From Schistocephalus solidus (lineage: Eukaryota > Platyhelminthes > Cestoda > Diphyllobothriidea > Diphyllobothriidae), in contig WEDG01003391.1 of the NCBI GenBank assembly GCA_017591395.1, positions 62,001 to 126,000 on the forward strand: 64,000 nt of DNA. The letters run 5' to 3'. Both the position numbers and the translations under genes were made by a program. Positions within the stretch are counted from its first letter, which is position 1, and each line of letters opens with the position of its first letter. Shown here one piece after another: positions 1 to 13,199 of this stretch. The notes below the pieces were generated by a model. It did not search any database and was not told the origin of the DNA. It was given only the letters and a program-made list of their open reading frames with translations.

Positions 1-3000
1 AGCAACCACAGTCCCATGTATTACCAATACTCAGCGAGAACTTGCAATGCTTAAGTTCAGATTAGTTATTTTTGTGTCTGTGGACAATGGAAGACGCACT
101 TTCGGCAAAGGTCAGTTTGGAAGTGACGGAATAAACAGCCACAGTCACAGTATTACCCAATACTCAACGAGACCTTGCAATGCTTAAGTTCAGATTAGTT
201 ATTTTTGTGTCTGTGGTCAATGGAAGACGCACTTTCGGCAAGGTCAGTTTGGAAGTGACGGAATAAACAGCCACAGTCCATGTATTACCCAATACTCAAC
301 GAGACCTTGCAATGCTTAAGTTCAGATTAGTTATTTTTTTGTGTCTGTGGTCAATGGAAGACGCACTTTCGGCAAGGTCAGTTTGGAAGTGACGGAATAA
401 ACAGCCACAGTCCCATGTATTACCCAATACTCAACGAGACCCTTGCAATGCTTAAGTTCAGATTAGTTATTTTTGTGTCTGTGGACAATGGAAGACGCAC
501 TTTCGGCAAGGTCGGTTTGGAAGTGACGGAATAAACAGCCACAGTCACATGTATTACCCAATACTCAACGAGACCTTGCAATGCTTAAGTTCAGATTAGT
601 TATTTTTGTGTCTGTGGTCAATGGAAGACGCACTTTCGGCAAGGTCAGTTTGGAAGTGACGGAATAAACAGCCACAGTCACATGGTATTACCCAATACTC
701 AACGAGACCTTGCAATGCTTAAGTTCCAGATTAGTTATTTTTGTGTCTGTGGTCAATGGAAGACGCACTTTCGGCAAGGTCAGTTTGGAAGTGACGGAAT
801 AAACAGCCACAGTCCCATGGTATTACCCAATACTCAGCGAGAACTTGCAATGCTTAAGTTCAGATTAGTTATTTTTTTGTGTCTGTGGTCAATGGAAGAC
901 GCACTTTCGGCAAGGTCAGTTTGGAAGTGACGGAATAAACAGCCACAGTCACATGTATTACCCAATACTCAACGAGACCTTGCAATGCTTAAGTTCAGAT
1001 TAGTTATTTTTGTGTCTGTGGATCAATGGAAGACGCACTTTCGGCAAGGTCAGTTTTGGAAGTGACGGAATAAACAGCCACAGTCACATGTATTACCCAA
1101 TACTCAACGAGACTTGCAATGCTTAAGTTCAGATTAGTTATTTTTTTGTGTCTGTGGTCAATGGAAGACGCACTTTCGGCAAGCTCAGTTTGGAAGTGAC
1201 GGAATAAACAGCCACAGTCCCATGTATTACCCAATACTCAACGAGACCTTGCAATGCTTAAGTTCAGATTAGTTATTTTTTTGTGTCTGTGGATCAATGG
1301 AAGACGCACTTTCGGCAAAGGTCAGTTTGGAAGTGACGGAATAAACAGCCACAGTCACAGTATTACCCAATACTCAACGAGACCTTGCAATGCTTAAGTT
1401 CAGATTAGTTATTTTTTGTGTCTGTGGACAATGGAAGACGCACTTTCGGCAAGGTCAGTTTGGAAGTGACGGAATAAACAGCCACAGTCCCATGTATTAC
1501 CCAATACTCAACGAGACCTTGCAATGCTTAAGTTCAGATTAGTTATTTTTTGTGTCTGTGGTCAATGGAAGACGCACTTTCGGCAAGGTCAGTTTGGAAG
1601 TGACGGAATAAACAGCCACAGTCACATGTATTACCCAATACTCAACGAGACCTTGCAATGCTTAAGTTCAGATTAGTTATTTTTTTGTGTCTGTGGACAA
1701 TGGAAGACGCACTTTCGGCAAGGTCAGTTTGGAAGTGACGGAATAAACAGCCACAGTCACATGTATTACCCAATACTCAACGAGACCTTGCAATGCTTAA
1801 GTTCAGATTAGTTATTTTTTGTGTCTGTGGTCAATGGAAGACGCACTTTCGGCAAGGTCAGTTTGGAAGTGACGGAATAAACAGCCACAGTCACAGTATT
1901 ACCCAATACTCAACGAGACCTTGCAATGCTTAAGTTCAGATTAGTTATTTTTGTGTCTGTGGACAATGGAAGACGCACTTTCGGCAAGGTCAGTTTGGAA
2001 GTGACGGAATAAACAGCCACAGTCACAGTATTACCCAATACTCAACGAGACCTTGCAATGCTTAAGTTCAGATTAGTTATTTTTTGTGTCTGTGGACAAT
2101 GGAAGACGCACTTTCGGCAAGGTCAGTTTGGAAGTGACGGAATAAACAGCCACAGTCACAGTATTACACAATACTCAACGAGACCTTGCAATGCTTAAGT
2201 TCAGATTAGTTATTTTTTGTGTCTGTGGACAATGGAAGACGCACTTTCGGCAAGGTCAGTTTGGAAGTGACGGAATAAACAGCCACAGTCACAGTATTAC
2301 CCAATACTCAACGAGACCTTGCAATGCTTAAGTTCAGATTAGTTATTTTTTGTGTCTGTGGTCAATGGAAGACGCACTTTCGGCAAGGTCAGTTTGGAAG
2401 TGACGGAATAAACAGCCACAGTCACAGTATTACCCAATACTCAACGAGACCTTGCAATGCTTAAGTTCAGATTAGTTATTTTTTGTGTCTGTGGTCAATG
2501 GAAGACGCACTTTCGGCAAGGTCAGTTTGGAAGTGACGGAATAAACAGCCACAGTCACAGTATTACCCAATACTCAACGAGACCTTGCAATGCTTAAGTT
2601 CAGATTAGTTATTTTTTGTGTCTGTGGTCAATGGAAGACGCACTTTCGGCAAGGTCAGTTTGGAAGTGACGGAATAAACAGCCACAGTCCCATGTATTAC
2701 CCAATACTCAACGAGACCTTGCAATGCTTAAGTTCAGATTAGTTATTTTTTGTGTCTGTGGTCAATGGAAGACGCACTTTCGGCAAGGTCAGTTTGGAAG
2801 TGACGGAATAAACAGCCACAGTCCCATGTATTACCCAATACTCAACGAGAACTTGCAATGCTTAAGTTCAGATTAGTTATTTTTGTGTCTGTGGACAATG
2901 GAAGACGCACTTTCGGCAAGGTCAGTTTGGAAGTGACGGAATAAACAGCCACAGTCCCATGTATTACCCAATACTCAACGAGAACTTGCAATGCTTAAGT

Positions 3001-5363
3001 TCAGATTAGTTATTTTTTTGTGTCTGTGGACAATGGAAGACGCACTTTCGGCAAAGGTCAGTTTGGAAGTGACGGAATAAACAGCCACAGTCCCATGTAT
3101 TACCCAATACTCAACGAGAACTTGCAATGCTTAAGTTCAGATTAGTTATTTTTTGTGTCTGTGGACAATGGAAGACGCACTTTCGGCAAGGTCAGTTTGG
3201 AAGTGACGGAATAAACAGCCACAGTCCCATGTATTACCCAATACTCAACGAGAACTTGCAATGCTTAAGTTCAGATTAGTTATTTTTGTGTCTGTGGACA
3301 ATGGAAGACGCACTTTCGGCAAGGTCAGTTTGGAAGTGACGGAATAAACAGCCACAGTCCCATGTATTACCCAATACTCAACGAGAACTTGCAATGCTTA
3401 AGTTCAGATTAGTTATTTTTGTGTCTGTGGACAATGGAAGACGCACTTTCGGCAAGGTCAGTTTTGGAAGTGACGGAATAAACAGCCACAGTCCCATGTA
3501 TTACCCAATACTCAACGAGAACTTGCAATGCTTAAGTTCAGATTAGTTATTTTTTGTGTCTGTGGACAATGGAAGACGCACTTTCGGCAAGGTCAGTTTG
3601 GAAGTGACGGAATAAACAGCCACAGTCCCATGTATTACCCAATACTCAACGAGAACTTGCAATGCTTAAGTTCAGATTAGTTATTTTTTGTGTCTGTGGA
3701 CAATGGAAGACGCACTTTCGGCAAGGTCAGTTTGGAAGTGACGGAATAAACAGCCACAGTCCCATGTATTACCCAATACTCAACGAGACCTTGCAATGCT
3801 TAAGTTCAGATTAGTTATTTTTTGTGTCTGTGGACAATGGAAGACGCACTTTCGGCAAGGTCAGTTTGGAAGTGACGGAATAAACAGCCACAGTCCCATG
3901 TATTACCCAATACTCAACGAGAACTTGCAATGCTTAAGTTCAGATTAGTTATTTTTTGTGTCTGTGGACAATGGAAGACGCACTTTCGGCAAGGTCAGTT
4001 TGGAAGTGACGGAATAAACAGCCACAGTCCCATGTATTACCCAATACTCAACGAGAACTTGCAATGCTTAAGTTCAGATTAGTTATTTTTTGTGTCTGTG
4101 GACAATGGAAGACGCACTTTCGGCAAGGTCAGTTTGGAAGTGACGGAATAAACAGCCACAGTCCCATGTATTACCCAATACTCAACGAGAACTTGCAATG
4201 CTTAAGTTCAGATTAGTTATTTTTTGTGTCTGTGGACAATGGAAGACGCACTTTCGGCAAGGTCAGTTTGGAAGTGACGGAATAAACAGCCACAGTCCCA
4301 TGTATTACCCAATACTCAACGAGAACTTGCAATGCTTAAGTTCAGATTAGTTATTTTTTGTGTCTGTGGACAATGGAAGACGCACTTTCGGCAAGGTCAG
4401 TTTGGAAGTGACGGAATAAACAGCCACAGTCCCATGTATTAACCAATACTCAACGAGACCTTGCAATGCTTTAAGTTCAGATTAGTTATTTTTTTGTGTC
4501 TGTGGACAATGGAAGACGCACTTTCGGCAAGGTCAGTTTGGAAGTGACGGAATAAACAGCCACAGTCCCATGTATTACCCAATACTCAACGAGACCTTGC
4601 AATGCTTAATTTCAGATTAGTTATTTTTTGTGTCTGTGGACAATGGAAGACGCACTTTGGCAAGGTCAGTTTGGAAGTGACGGAATAAACAGCCACAGTC
4701 CCATGTATTACCCAATACTCAACGAGAACTTGCAATGCTTAAGTTCAGATTAGTTATTTTTTGTGTCTGTGGACAATGGAAGACGCACTTTCGGCAAGGT
4801 CAGTTTGGAAGTGACGGAATAAACAGCCACAGTCCCATGTATTACCCAATACTCAACGAGAACTTGCAATGCTTAAGTTCAGATTAGTTATTTTTTGTGT
4901 CTGTGGACAATGGAAGACGCACTTTCGGCAAGGTCAGTTTGGAAGTGACGGAATAAACAGCCACAGTCCCATGTATTACCCAATACTCAACGAGACCTTG
5001 CAATGCTTAAGTTCAGATTAGTTATTTTTTTTGTCTGTGGACAATGGAAAACGCACTTTCGGCAAGGTCAGTTTGGAAGTGACGGAATAAACAGCCACAG
5101 TCACAGTATTACCCAATACTCAACGAGACCTTGCAATGCTTAAGTTCAGATTAGTTATTTTTGTGTCTGTAGACAATGGAAGACGCACTTTCGGCAAGGT
5201 CAGTTTGGAAGTGACGGAATAAACAGCCACAGTCACAGTATTACCCAATACTCAACGAGACCTTGCAATGCTTAAGTTCAGATTAGTTATTTTTGTGTCT
5301 GTGGACAATGGAAGACGCACTTTCGGCAAGGTCAGTTTGGAAGTGACGGAATAAACAGCCACA
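1..5363. repeat. Satellite, ~133-bp unit, about 40 copies
   Basis: Head-to-tail array that enters from the left window edge. The core cttaagttcagattagttat recurs every 132-136 bases. Units differ by single substitutions and short indels: the T run after 'gtta' varies in length, the spacer after 'cagccacagt' is cccatg, cacatg or cacag, and the unit has agacc or agaac. The cacag spacer dominates 1888-2560 and cccatg/agaac dominates about 2820-4960, which indicates local homogenisation. 'ccacag' and 'ctgtgg' within each unit could pair as a short stem. The array ends sharply near 5363. No coding function is apparent; the open frames inside are by-products of the repeat. Confidence 0.97.
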
Positions 5364-8300
5364 ATGTCAAAAGGAGACTCAAAATTAATGAAACTGTAGT
5401 GGGGGGATCCATCGTTCCTCAATGCAAAACGAGCTGACCAAATGCTAGATTTTTTCTAGATAATGACGAATCCTGACCAAATGTGGGTTATTAGCACTTG
5501 GATAAATCATGGCATCCAATTGCATGACTGCAGTTGAAAAAAGAATAGTCTGTAAATATTACCACTTTAAACTTTAGAAGTCAATTCAGTGAGGATGTGA
5601 ATCATGAAATATTAACCGAAATTCTGGACTGTGCTTGCAGTTGGAAAGGAATACCTAGGTGGGCTTTCTATACTGATTAGCATTTGGTGTCACACCAGGA
5701 TGCCAGCTCATAATATATGCCTGTCTGGCCGTCGGCAAAGTCACACTCAGTAAAAAGGAACACTTCCCTGTTTATTTTCAATGTTCCTACCAAATTAAGT
5801 ATAACTTCAAGAAGACCCCCACAACATATTCTTGGGATTTCTTCTAAAACAGTCTTCTTTCAAGTTTCTAATCATTTTTCGGTTTTAAAAACGTTTCTAA
5901 CTGTGGGGCATTTTAAAACCAGGAAATTACTATTCAGATATCACAGAATATTTCTGTTTCTTCACACTCCCTATAAATCAGACAAGGTGGTCCATATTCA
6001 TTGGAAAACTTTCGTGCGCCAGATACACCTATTCAATACTATATGGGATTTAACTAATTGTATAACTGGAAATTCCATGACGTGTGGTTTAAGAATTTTA
6101 AACGCACGTGCGTCGATTGGTAGATAACGCAATTGCTTGAGAATCGAAACGCCTTTTCAAACCTGCTAGATACCGCCGTTCCGAGTAAAACTTAGAAGAA
6201 GCTGTTGTTTGCTACAAAATACGTAAAACAATGTATAGAACCCACCACTTCTGATACAGTAAGCTGAATGTCCAAGCAGTTTTTGTTAAGCAAGCAATCT
6301 AGAATCTACCAGATGACTACCAGGCACCGGCACAGATTTGGTGGATTCTATACTTGACCCAAGCTTGATTAAACTCAAGGTTCCCGGTGAGGCCTCATAG
6401 CTCAGTTAGCAAGAGTGTTGCTGACGTGGATCAAATGAATTATTCAGATATGCCAAAATCCCCTACTAAACCTAGTATACTCAGAAAGTTCGGCAATTTT
6501 TAACAAGAAGTATTCCTTCTCTAAGCAAACTGAGCTGTAGCAGGGACGCAAAGTAATAGAGAAGAAGACGATTCGATCGTTGGACCCACTTATTTATTCG
6601 TCTGAGCTTTCACATAGAGAAATGTTCTGGCGATCGAGCAGCCTTCGTTTTTCCTTCTTATATATACACATGGAATTCGGGTATTCACCTCAAAGCGTAA
6701 AGTACTGTTGGACCTAGAGATGGATGCCTTCGTAAACGCCGAATTGTTTTCTCCAAATGATGATTACTAGTTGGGATAGTGTCTTGTTAGTAGGAAAATT
6801 CAGAATGAATTGCGTACCTAGGTGCCCTTCTGCCTGGCATCGGATATAGTTTGCTGCCACACCGAATTACCCCTATTTATAAGGTTGAGTACCTTCCACC
6901 AAATAGATCACGTGACAGTTTCCAGAAGCCTCGAGCCGTTTGGAGCTGAGTGGATTTCAAGGAACCGGACATTGTGTCTCCCTATGTAGCACGGACCTAC
7001 TGTTCAAGATTCATTTCCGTTCAGTTCCGTTTTATTAAGGAAAGTTACGCTACGCCTTTGAACTCCCTATTAATTTCAATGACTGCAAATTAAAAAACGC
7101 CGGCACATACTGAACGTTGGACAAAAGGTTATCTCCCCGTCACTCTACAGGGTATTGGACGAATCAATTATAAAATAATATTACTCAAAAATATAGAGTA
7201 GAATGTTTGATAACACGTAAATTTGTAAATGGGGATAGCTTGGGGAAAATATGCTAGTTATTGACGTCGTGTTTGTTCATAGGGCTGTATTGGTCAAAAT
7301 TTGCATGATGATTCTTAACACTTAGAAGAACCCAGTTGGAAGATCACATGGGACCCTTCCAACCACCTGGTGATAAAGTATAATGCATCAGGTTTAGTAT
7401 AGCGAGAGAGGCGTTGATGTATGGATGGGATGAATTACCCAACTTTGACTTAGCTTCCTCTTCCTTCTCACATGCACTTCTTGCTCGTTCGAACCTGTTA
7501 TCCAGCAAGTAATTGGGTTTGGCAGTGACTAACGCGGCGTGGAGGCGTACGTCTAAGGCAGGCTTTTCACAAGGTCAAATAGACACTTGACCTGGAATCT
7601 TTTAACCATGTTGTGGTTTTACGCATCAGTAGCGCAAATCGTAATTGGAGGGAGGTTTGGGGTCTGATAGACACATCAGTTTAACTGTCTTATCCGACTA
7701 GGTCAACCGTATACTTCATAAAAAGGTGGAGTAGGGATGCTGATTTGCACGTGGGTGAGTTTTAAGTTATAGTCGACTTTCAGAGCGTCTACCTCACTCT
7801 ATTCTTATCCCGACAGAGTCAAGAAGACCAGAGGCGGGGTGGGGCGCAGGCTCACACACACAGACAAGAACACAACAACACAGGAATTCGGTGTGTGCGC
7901 TGCCTGGAAATGCAGTCTTACAACAGGAAATGCGTAGGTTATGATTGGCGTGCACAGGCGCATGCGTGCGTAATAAACAATAATTGCAATCTGATTGGTT
8001 GGCTGGATGCGCTTTCTGGTATATTTGCCCTTCCTCACGTGGGTGTCGTAAGAGCCATGTCAAAACCGCGAACGGAGGAGCCTCATGTGAGCCATCCAGT
8101 TGAGTTAACTGGTTCTTTATTATTAAAATCTTTTTCCTTGTACTAACAGTATATACTTATATGCTTCGCACATAAAACTGACACTATGAAATACCCTGGG
8201 AATTGTTCGTGGCCTTAGAATGAAGCTCTGTTTCTTAGTAAGCCTATAAACTCTCGAAGATAACAAATGACCCTTAACGAAATCTGTTGTAAAACAAACA

Positions 8301-9929
8301 TATGAACATCTGGCGAGTCTAAATAAAAAGAATGTTTGTCCAGTCACTTGAAAGTCGACTGCAAGGAAACTAGGAGATTTAACTTTCACCGGCTAGTTGT
8401 GTCGGGGCAACTTTGTAGACTTTGGAAGAGGAAGAATCGGCACACTTTTGGAGGGTTTTCTTCCAGGGATGCAATAGCATCGCCATCCTCCTGAATCTGC
8501 CCAAGGGGAGTCTGGCTTGCAATGGTGGAAACAGTGTCACCTGGAATAGAATGAGCCTAGGTGTAGAACGACATTCTGTATCAACTCGTCCAGCCGCAGG
8601 CGAGATCAGACGAGACCTGAACTGGTGGTGTTTTGGACTTTTCTTTCCAGATACGTATTAGCACCTTGGACGTTTCCTGTCTTCTCTAGCATTGTTTGTA
8701 GGAAAAAAGATAGAGTAAGCTTAAGAATCAGACAAACTCTCTTCCAAGTGGGTTGGCATTGCTTGCCTCTATACTTAGCGCTGCTCAGTCGCCCTAACAT
8801 AGGAACTTCGCCTACCAATGAAGCTACTTGTTTGCCTGGCAGTCCTGCGTGTGATGGCATGTTAGTACTTATAACGCGACTCTCCAAAAACGCGACTCTC
8901 CAAAACGAAGTCGATTACCACCTACAATTCCAATTATTTGCTGCACGAGTTTGGACCCTGAACAGACGCGTACAGGATTTTTGATTGTGCACCGTCAATC
9001 GTGTTTATGAACTGTTCTGTGAGCAGAAAGAAATATTTGTGGTGATATTTTTACACGGAGTGTTCCAAAAAGTAGATAGGCTCCTTAACAATTCATATAT
9101 CATGTAAAAGTGAACACAGAACTGTACAGCTGCAAGTGTTGGGTTTTTGAATGGTAAACATATTCATCAACGACCACAAAAACTGGAATTCCAACAGAGT
9201 GGAATGATACCAACTTACGCGTTAGGTATTCAAGCTCTCCTGCGACGCTGGGGTTGGTAAATAATAGACAGCTATGGTCTGATACATTTGCCTCGCTTCT
9301 TGTCCAACTGCCCTGGCCTAGACACATAAAAAGTAACTTCGAGGTCTGGATAGTTATCCCACACCCATACCATAAAGAACTGTTTACAAGTTTATAATAC
9401 TGTCAATTTCCTTGGCTTTCTTGAGCAAACTGCATAGAGGCCATAATCGTGGCCCTTACAAGTCCTTTTTGACAAATACACCTGAATAAACCGTAAATTA
9501 TTGTTCGTCCCACCCCTGCAAAGGAACGAATTTCAGCACCGAAATATAGAAGCAAGATAAGGCTGATGAGGGCTTTTAAAGACAGTGAATTAAACCAATT
9601 TTTTCAGCCTACCTAATATACTTAACCCACCTCCCCTCCCCCGGCAAAATCTAAACCAGCTCTGTGTATAAATTCCTTCACAACATCGCTCGCACGCGCT
9701 AGAATGAACTCCGAGGAAGGACGGTATCATAACTCGGGCATTTTGGATGAAACGTTAATTAATATTTCCGCCATCTTGATGTACTAAAAGCGTTGCGAAA
9801 TGAGCACAGCCTAGGTTGCTTACACTTATGGCATTATTGGCTTGGCTCTGAGCTCCTGTACATCGACTAGCATAGCAAATGCAATGATGTGTCACACCGA
9901 AGGCATTTTGTTAATTATGAACCAACTTC
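5364..9929. other. Non-coding stretch, no supported gene
   Basis: AT-rich single-copy-looking DNA. A 136-codon open frame at 5717-6127 (+) has no recognisable motif, a strongly basic composition and no flanking gene structure, so I treat it as chance. 7800-8060 is locally GC-rich with a (CA)n tract, CG-rich words and two inverted CCAAT-like 'attgg' boxes, and could be an old promoter or repeat. Nothing else was recognised. Confidence 0.5.
6391..6480 (+). mobile_element. Fragment of a tRNA-like SINE (family 2)
   Basis: An A-box-like 'tagctcagttagcaagagt' is followed by 'atgaattattcagatatgcc'. The second element closely matches the tails of the related copies near 18.5 kb and 44.7 kb. The B box seen in those copies is missing here. 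The shared tail is seen directly; classification as a SINE is inference. Confidence 0.35.
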
Positions 9930-11320
9930 CTGATGCCGGCAGGGGCTGAGTTTACACGTCCACATATTACTTTCTAAATAAGCTACAAGGCTTGGTAGTA
10001 GAAACTGGAACAGAGATCGCATGGGAACGCTGCAAAACTCATTAACTAGTCGAAGGCTGCATCACGCACAGGCAGAAAATGGCCAAAACGCGCATCCGTG
10101 CTGCCAATGTGGACCAATCATTCAGTCTTTATATACTACTGCCTGCCTGTTGACAGAAAATTAATCTGATGCGGTGATTCTGCTAAAGCCGGCTGACTTC
10201 TGCTAGGATATTCATTCTTATTCTCGGGCTGAGCCTGAGAACGTTCGTGCCCGAAGCATTTATCTCAGATTTCCATGAGGAAATTAAACAAAAACTTGAT
10301 ATTGGAAACTAGAATTTATGTACCAGAGTGCGCATGGGGAAGGCTTGGAGACACAATGATGAGCCATACCGTGAAAAAGAATCACCGGAACACGTGTCCA
10401 AACTTTAAGCTGGCAGGGTAAATCAATCGGCACAGATACGGGGAGTTATTTAACGTCTTATAATGACAAAAAGGTCTTATTTGGACCGCTGCTAATGTCG
10501 ACGTCCATCGCGTGAGGGAATTAGTTTCTAGTGAGGTTTCCACCAATCAGGGATTACTTTTTACAACCTCAGCCGCTGCTTTACCCGTTCATTCATGTCA
10601 AAAGGGGCTTATAAGAGTGAAAGCAATTATATATGGACATGACTTTAAACTTTTTTATTAGAACATCTCAGTTCTTTCCTCTCACCTCCGTGGCACTCGT
10701 TACTACCTCTCCGACTCCCTACAACACAGCACTGAGATTGTCGTGCCGATCAAGTGGTATGCTGGCGAGAAAAGGATGAAATACTGAATAATTTATCATA
10801 CCGCCAGAATATATACTAGCTAAAATACCAGACTTGCGTGTTTCACTGATCTTCCGCCGCTGCATGACGTAAGTGCGGAGGGTAACCGGTGCATCGGCAG
10901 GTCCCCAAACGTTCCCCTCGCGCGTCTTAGTTTCTTAGTTCCAGTTTGAATGCTGCCTTTATTAATTTCTTCAGAAATAACTTTTAGGTTCCGTCCGAAA
11001 CCTGATATGGAAATTTGAGCCGACATCCATCAGCTACTGGGGAGCATTCTAAAGATGCTAAAGGGCCATTCGTGGATTTATTTTTCAAGCAGATTAAGAA
11101 AGGCAATGTATAAATTGGAATTAATACATCCGAAAGCACATGGGGAACGCTGGAGATTCCTACTGATGAGCCGAACCCCTCGCAAATCTGTCGTGCACGA
11201 CACAGGATTAGCGAAACACGTGTGACTGGATCTTCAGCTGGTAACTGTGCTCTCGATATCATAAATAATTCAGTATGTATACACTACTGACTATCGGTCA
11301 GCAGAATGTGAGTAGTATGG
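9930..11320 (-). mobile_element. Foldback-type element, copy 1 (inverted relative to 36 kb)
   Basis: Read on the minus strand, this segment aligns over essentially its whole length with 35950-37420 on the plus strand. Shared landmarks are the arm start near 'cagtcagtagt', 'gtaatccctgatt', 'gcagcggtccaaat' and 'ttccagtttctact'. Within the element, arms of related sequence face each other: a block near 'cgttcccc...ttattaatt' occurs in both orientations around the centre. Open frames on both arms are conserved only because the DNA is duplicated and have no recognisable domain. No transposase is seen, so it is either non-autonomous or an old composite. Confidence 0.75.
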
Positions 11321-11321
11321 A

Positions 11322-12330
11322 TTGAGTCTGCTGAATTTTTGCAGAAACATTCAAGCCAACTCTATGATCAAAGCTGGGTTGATTTGCACTGAAGCGTGTT
11401 CTCCGTGTTCACAAAAGTGTGTTCTGAGGATGGTTGAAGACTCAACAAGCGTCAACTTCATGGTCACTGCCCCCATCCCTTTAACCCGTGCGACGATCCG
11501 TATCCCCTCACGAAAATTTAGGACAGACCCAAAGCGCAAGTTTGGTTGAAACCATCGTTCCAAATGTTGCATAAAAAGAGTTCTCCACCACGGAGTTTAT
11601 AAATTGAACGAGTTAAAAAAGTTAAGGAACATTAAAACAGAAGCCGAAAACATGCTCAAATTGGCCAATATAGAAGGATACTTTGTGTTGGCTTTGATTT
11701 TGACACATACGGGGATGGCAAAGCACATTTTTGTGCGAATATCCGATCTGAGTAGCTCGATCCCCCCGCTGCAAAAGGGAGGTGACGCAATGATCTATGA
11801 TACCCTGTTGCTGACTTAGATTCCCCACTGTGACTATCGTACGCCAGGTCCCAGAGGACACAACTAATGGTGCCTTTTGTCCACCTCTTATGAGCCTGGT
11901 GGTGCGAGTGTAAACGCCCTTCTAGTAAAAGTGCCGGTCAGGTTACTCGACATGGCTAAGGTTCTTAAAAGTAAAACTGGGATGTTAGGGAGTAAATAAT
12001 GCACATGAAAGTGCCCCAGGGTGATAAATTATGTTGCGGTCGAGCCTAAGAACCAAAGTAATTGAGCACAGGTGATTTAACATGACAGCGACAAAAGGTC
12101 TGAGTAAATATCCGCGTTGGAAATGATAAATCGCATTTGGAATCCTTTCGAGCAAATGAATAATCCGTTTGCGGATACCAATTCTAATAACAGCAGTAAA
12201 GAGCTCACTCAACTCCGGGCAAATTTTTATAGCTCGGAAGAAAATTACCAGCAACTCGAAAAAAGGACGAAACCGGCTCAAGGTGCCGAACATTTAGCAC
12301 ATCGAAATTGGGTCGAAAAGCTCATTTGAC
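11322..12330 (+). pseudogene. Unidentified decayed coding stretch
   Basis: One frame stays unusually open for about 1 kb, in blocks at 11322-11549, 11604-11819 and 12117-12329. All three share the same frame and are interrupted by roughly ten stop codons, many explicable by single changes. The peptides look protein-like: a mixed segment with 'HIFVRISDL' at about 11700-11750 and a hydrophilic segment with 'ENYQQLEKR' at about 12240. Intron signals are not obvious, so a retrocopy or dead mobile-element ORF is possible. I do not recognise the family. Chance openness is the alternative. Confidence 0.3.
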
Positions 12331-12994
12331 TGTTACACCAACCTCAGCTCTTTCATCCTTGAAGGGATTGATGCATTTACTCCGCACTCACTCCTACTGC
12401 AACCAGCAGCCTCAGTTACCGAAGATGGAAATTTGGCTGATGAGCAACCTCTCCTGTGCAGATAGCCAGCTTTGTAAGCCGATGATAGTTCGAGCATAGC
12501 AAGTGATAGCGTCCAGCGCAACGGTAACTTTCGCGTGTATGTGTTTACTGTGGATGGTATTTTCGAAGTAGCTACTTCGCTCCTTCTTCTTCCGATGCAG
12601 AGATATGATTAAAGATGATCGGCGACGGGTTCGGGTATCCGTTTTCAACCAGCTTACCGCAGGCTGAACAAACATTGGGTGTTTTGATTATTGTACATTA
12701 AGTCAACCACTCTACCCTTGAGTAATATAGTCACCATCCTCTGGGATGCGATCAGAAATATTTGTGAAACGGCGGCCACCGTAATCTGTTCGTAATCAGC
12801 TGTGAATTTCGTTAACATGGGACTCTGAATAGCTCGATCGCAGCCCACAGGCTCAGATACTAAAGCGTCAAAAATCTGGTAGGGAGTGTTTAGATGCTGA
12901 TTTATAAGAAAGGGGAATATAAACGCTGCATAATACAGGCGGCTTTACGCTATCTTCCAGGAAAATCAGGGTTAATATCAAGCTAAGGATTTGT

Positions 12995-13065
12995 GTTAAG
13001 TTTAGGAACGGGGTTAAGGTTAGGGTAAAAGGTGCGGCATGGGTTAGGGTAACAGCTAATCTTTC
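12995..13065 (+). repeat. Degenerate telomere-like (TTAGGG) tract
   Basis: Several near-matches to the metazoan telomere unit are clustered, including 'ggttaaggttagggta' and 'gggttagggtaac'. The spacing is irregular, so this is an interstitial degenerate tract and not a telomere. Confidence 0.6.
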
Positions 13066-13199
13066 TGAACTTAACCCAAATGTAATCTGCACTATGGGGC
13101 GGCATTCGCATTTCCCATCCTGTGGGGGGGGGGCACATAACCGATTCTTACCCAAAACCTCTTAGGCCGATGGACTCCGGTTCAAATTTCTAGTCTTCT

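Noticed and set aside
682..930. Open frames within the 5' satellite
   Set aside because: Created by indels that change the frame between repeat units; no codon signal.
5717..6127. 136-codon plus-strand frame
   Set aside because: No recognisable domain, no neighbouring exons and composition like the surrounding AT-rich DNA.
11160..11210. ctgatgag followed by caaat...gtc, resembling a hammerhead core
   Set aside because: The gaaa box is altered and the homologous element at 36 kb does not conserve the core.
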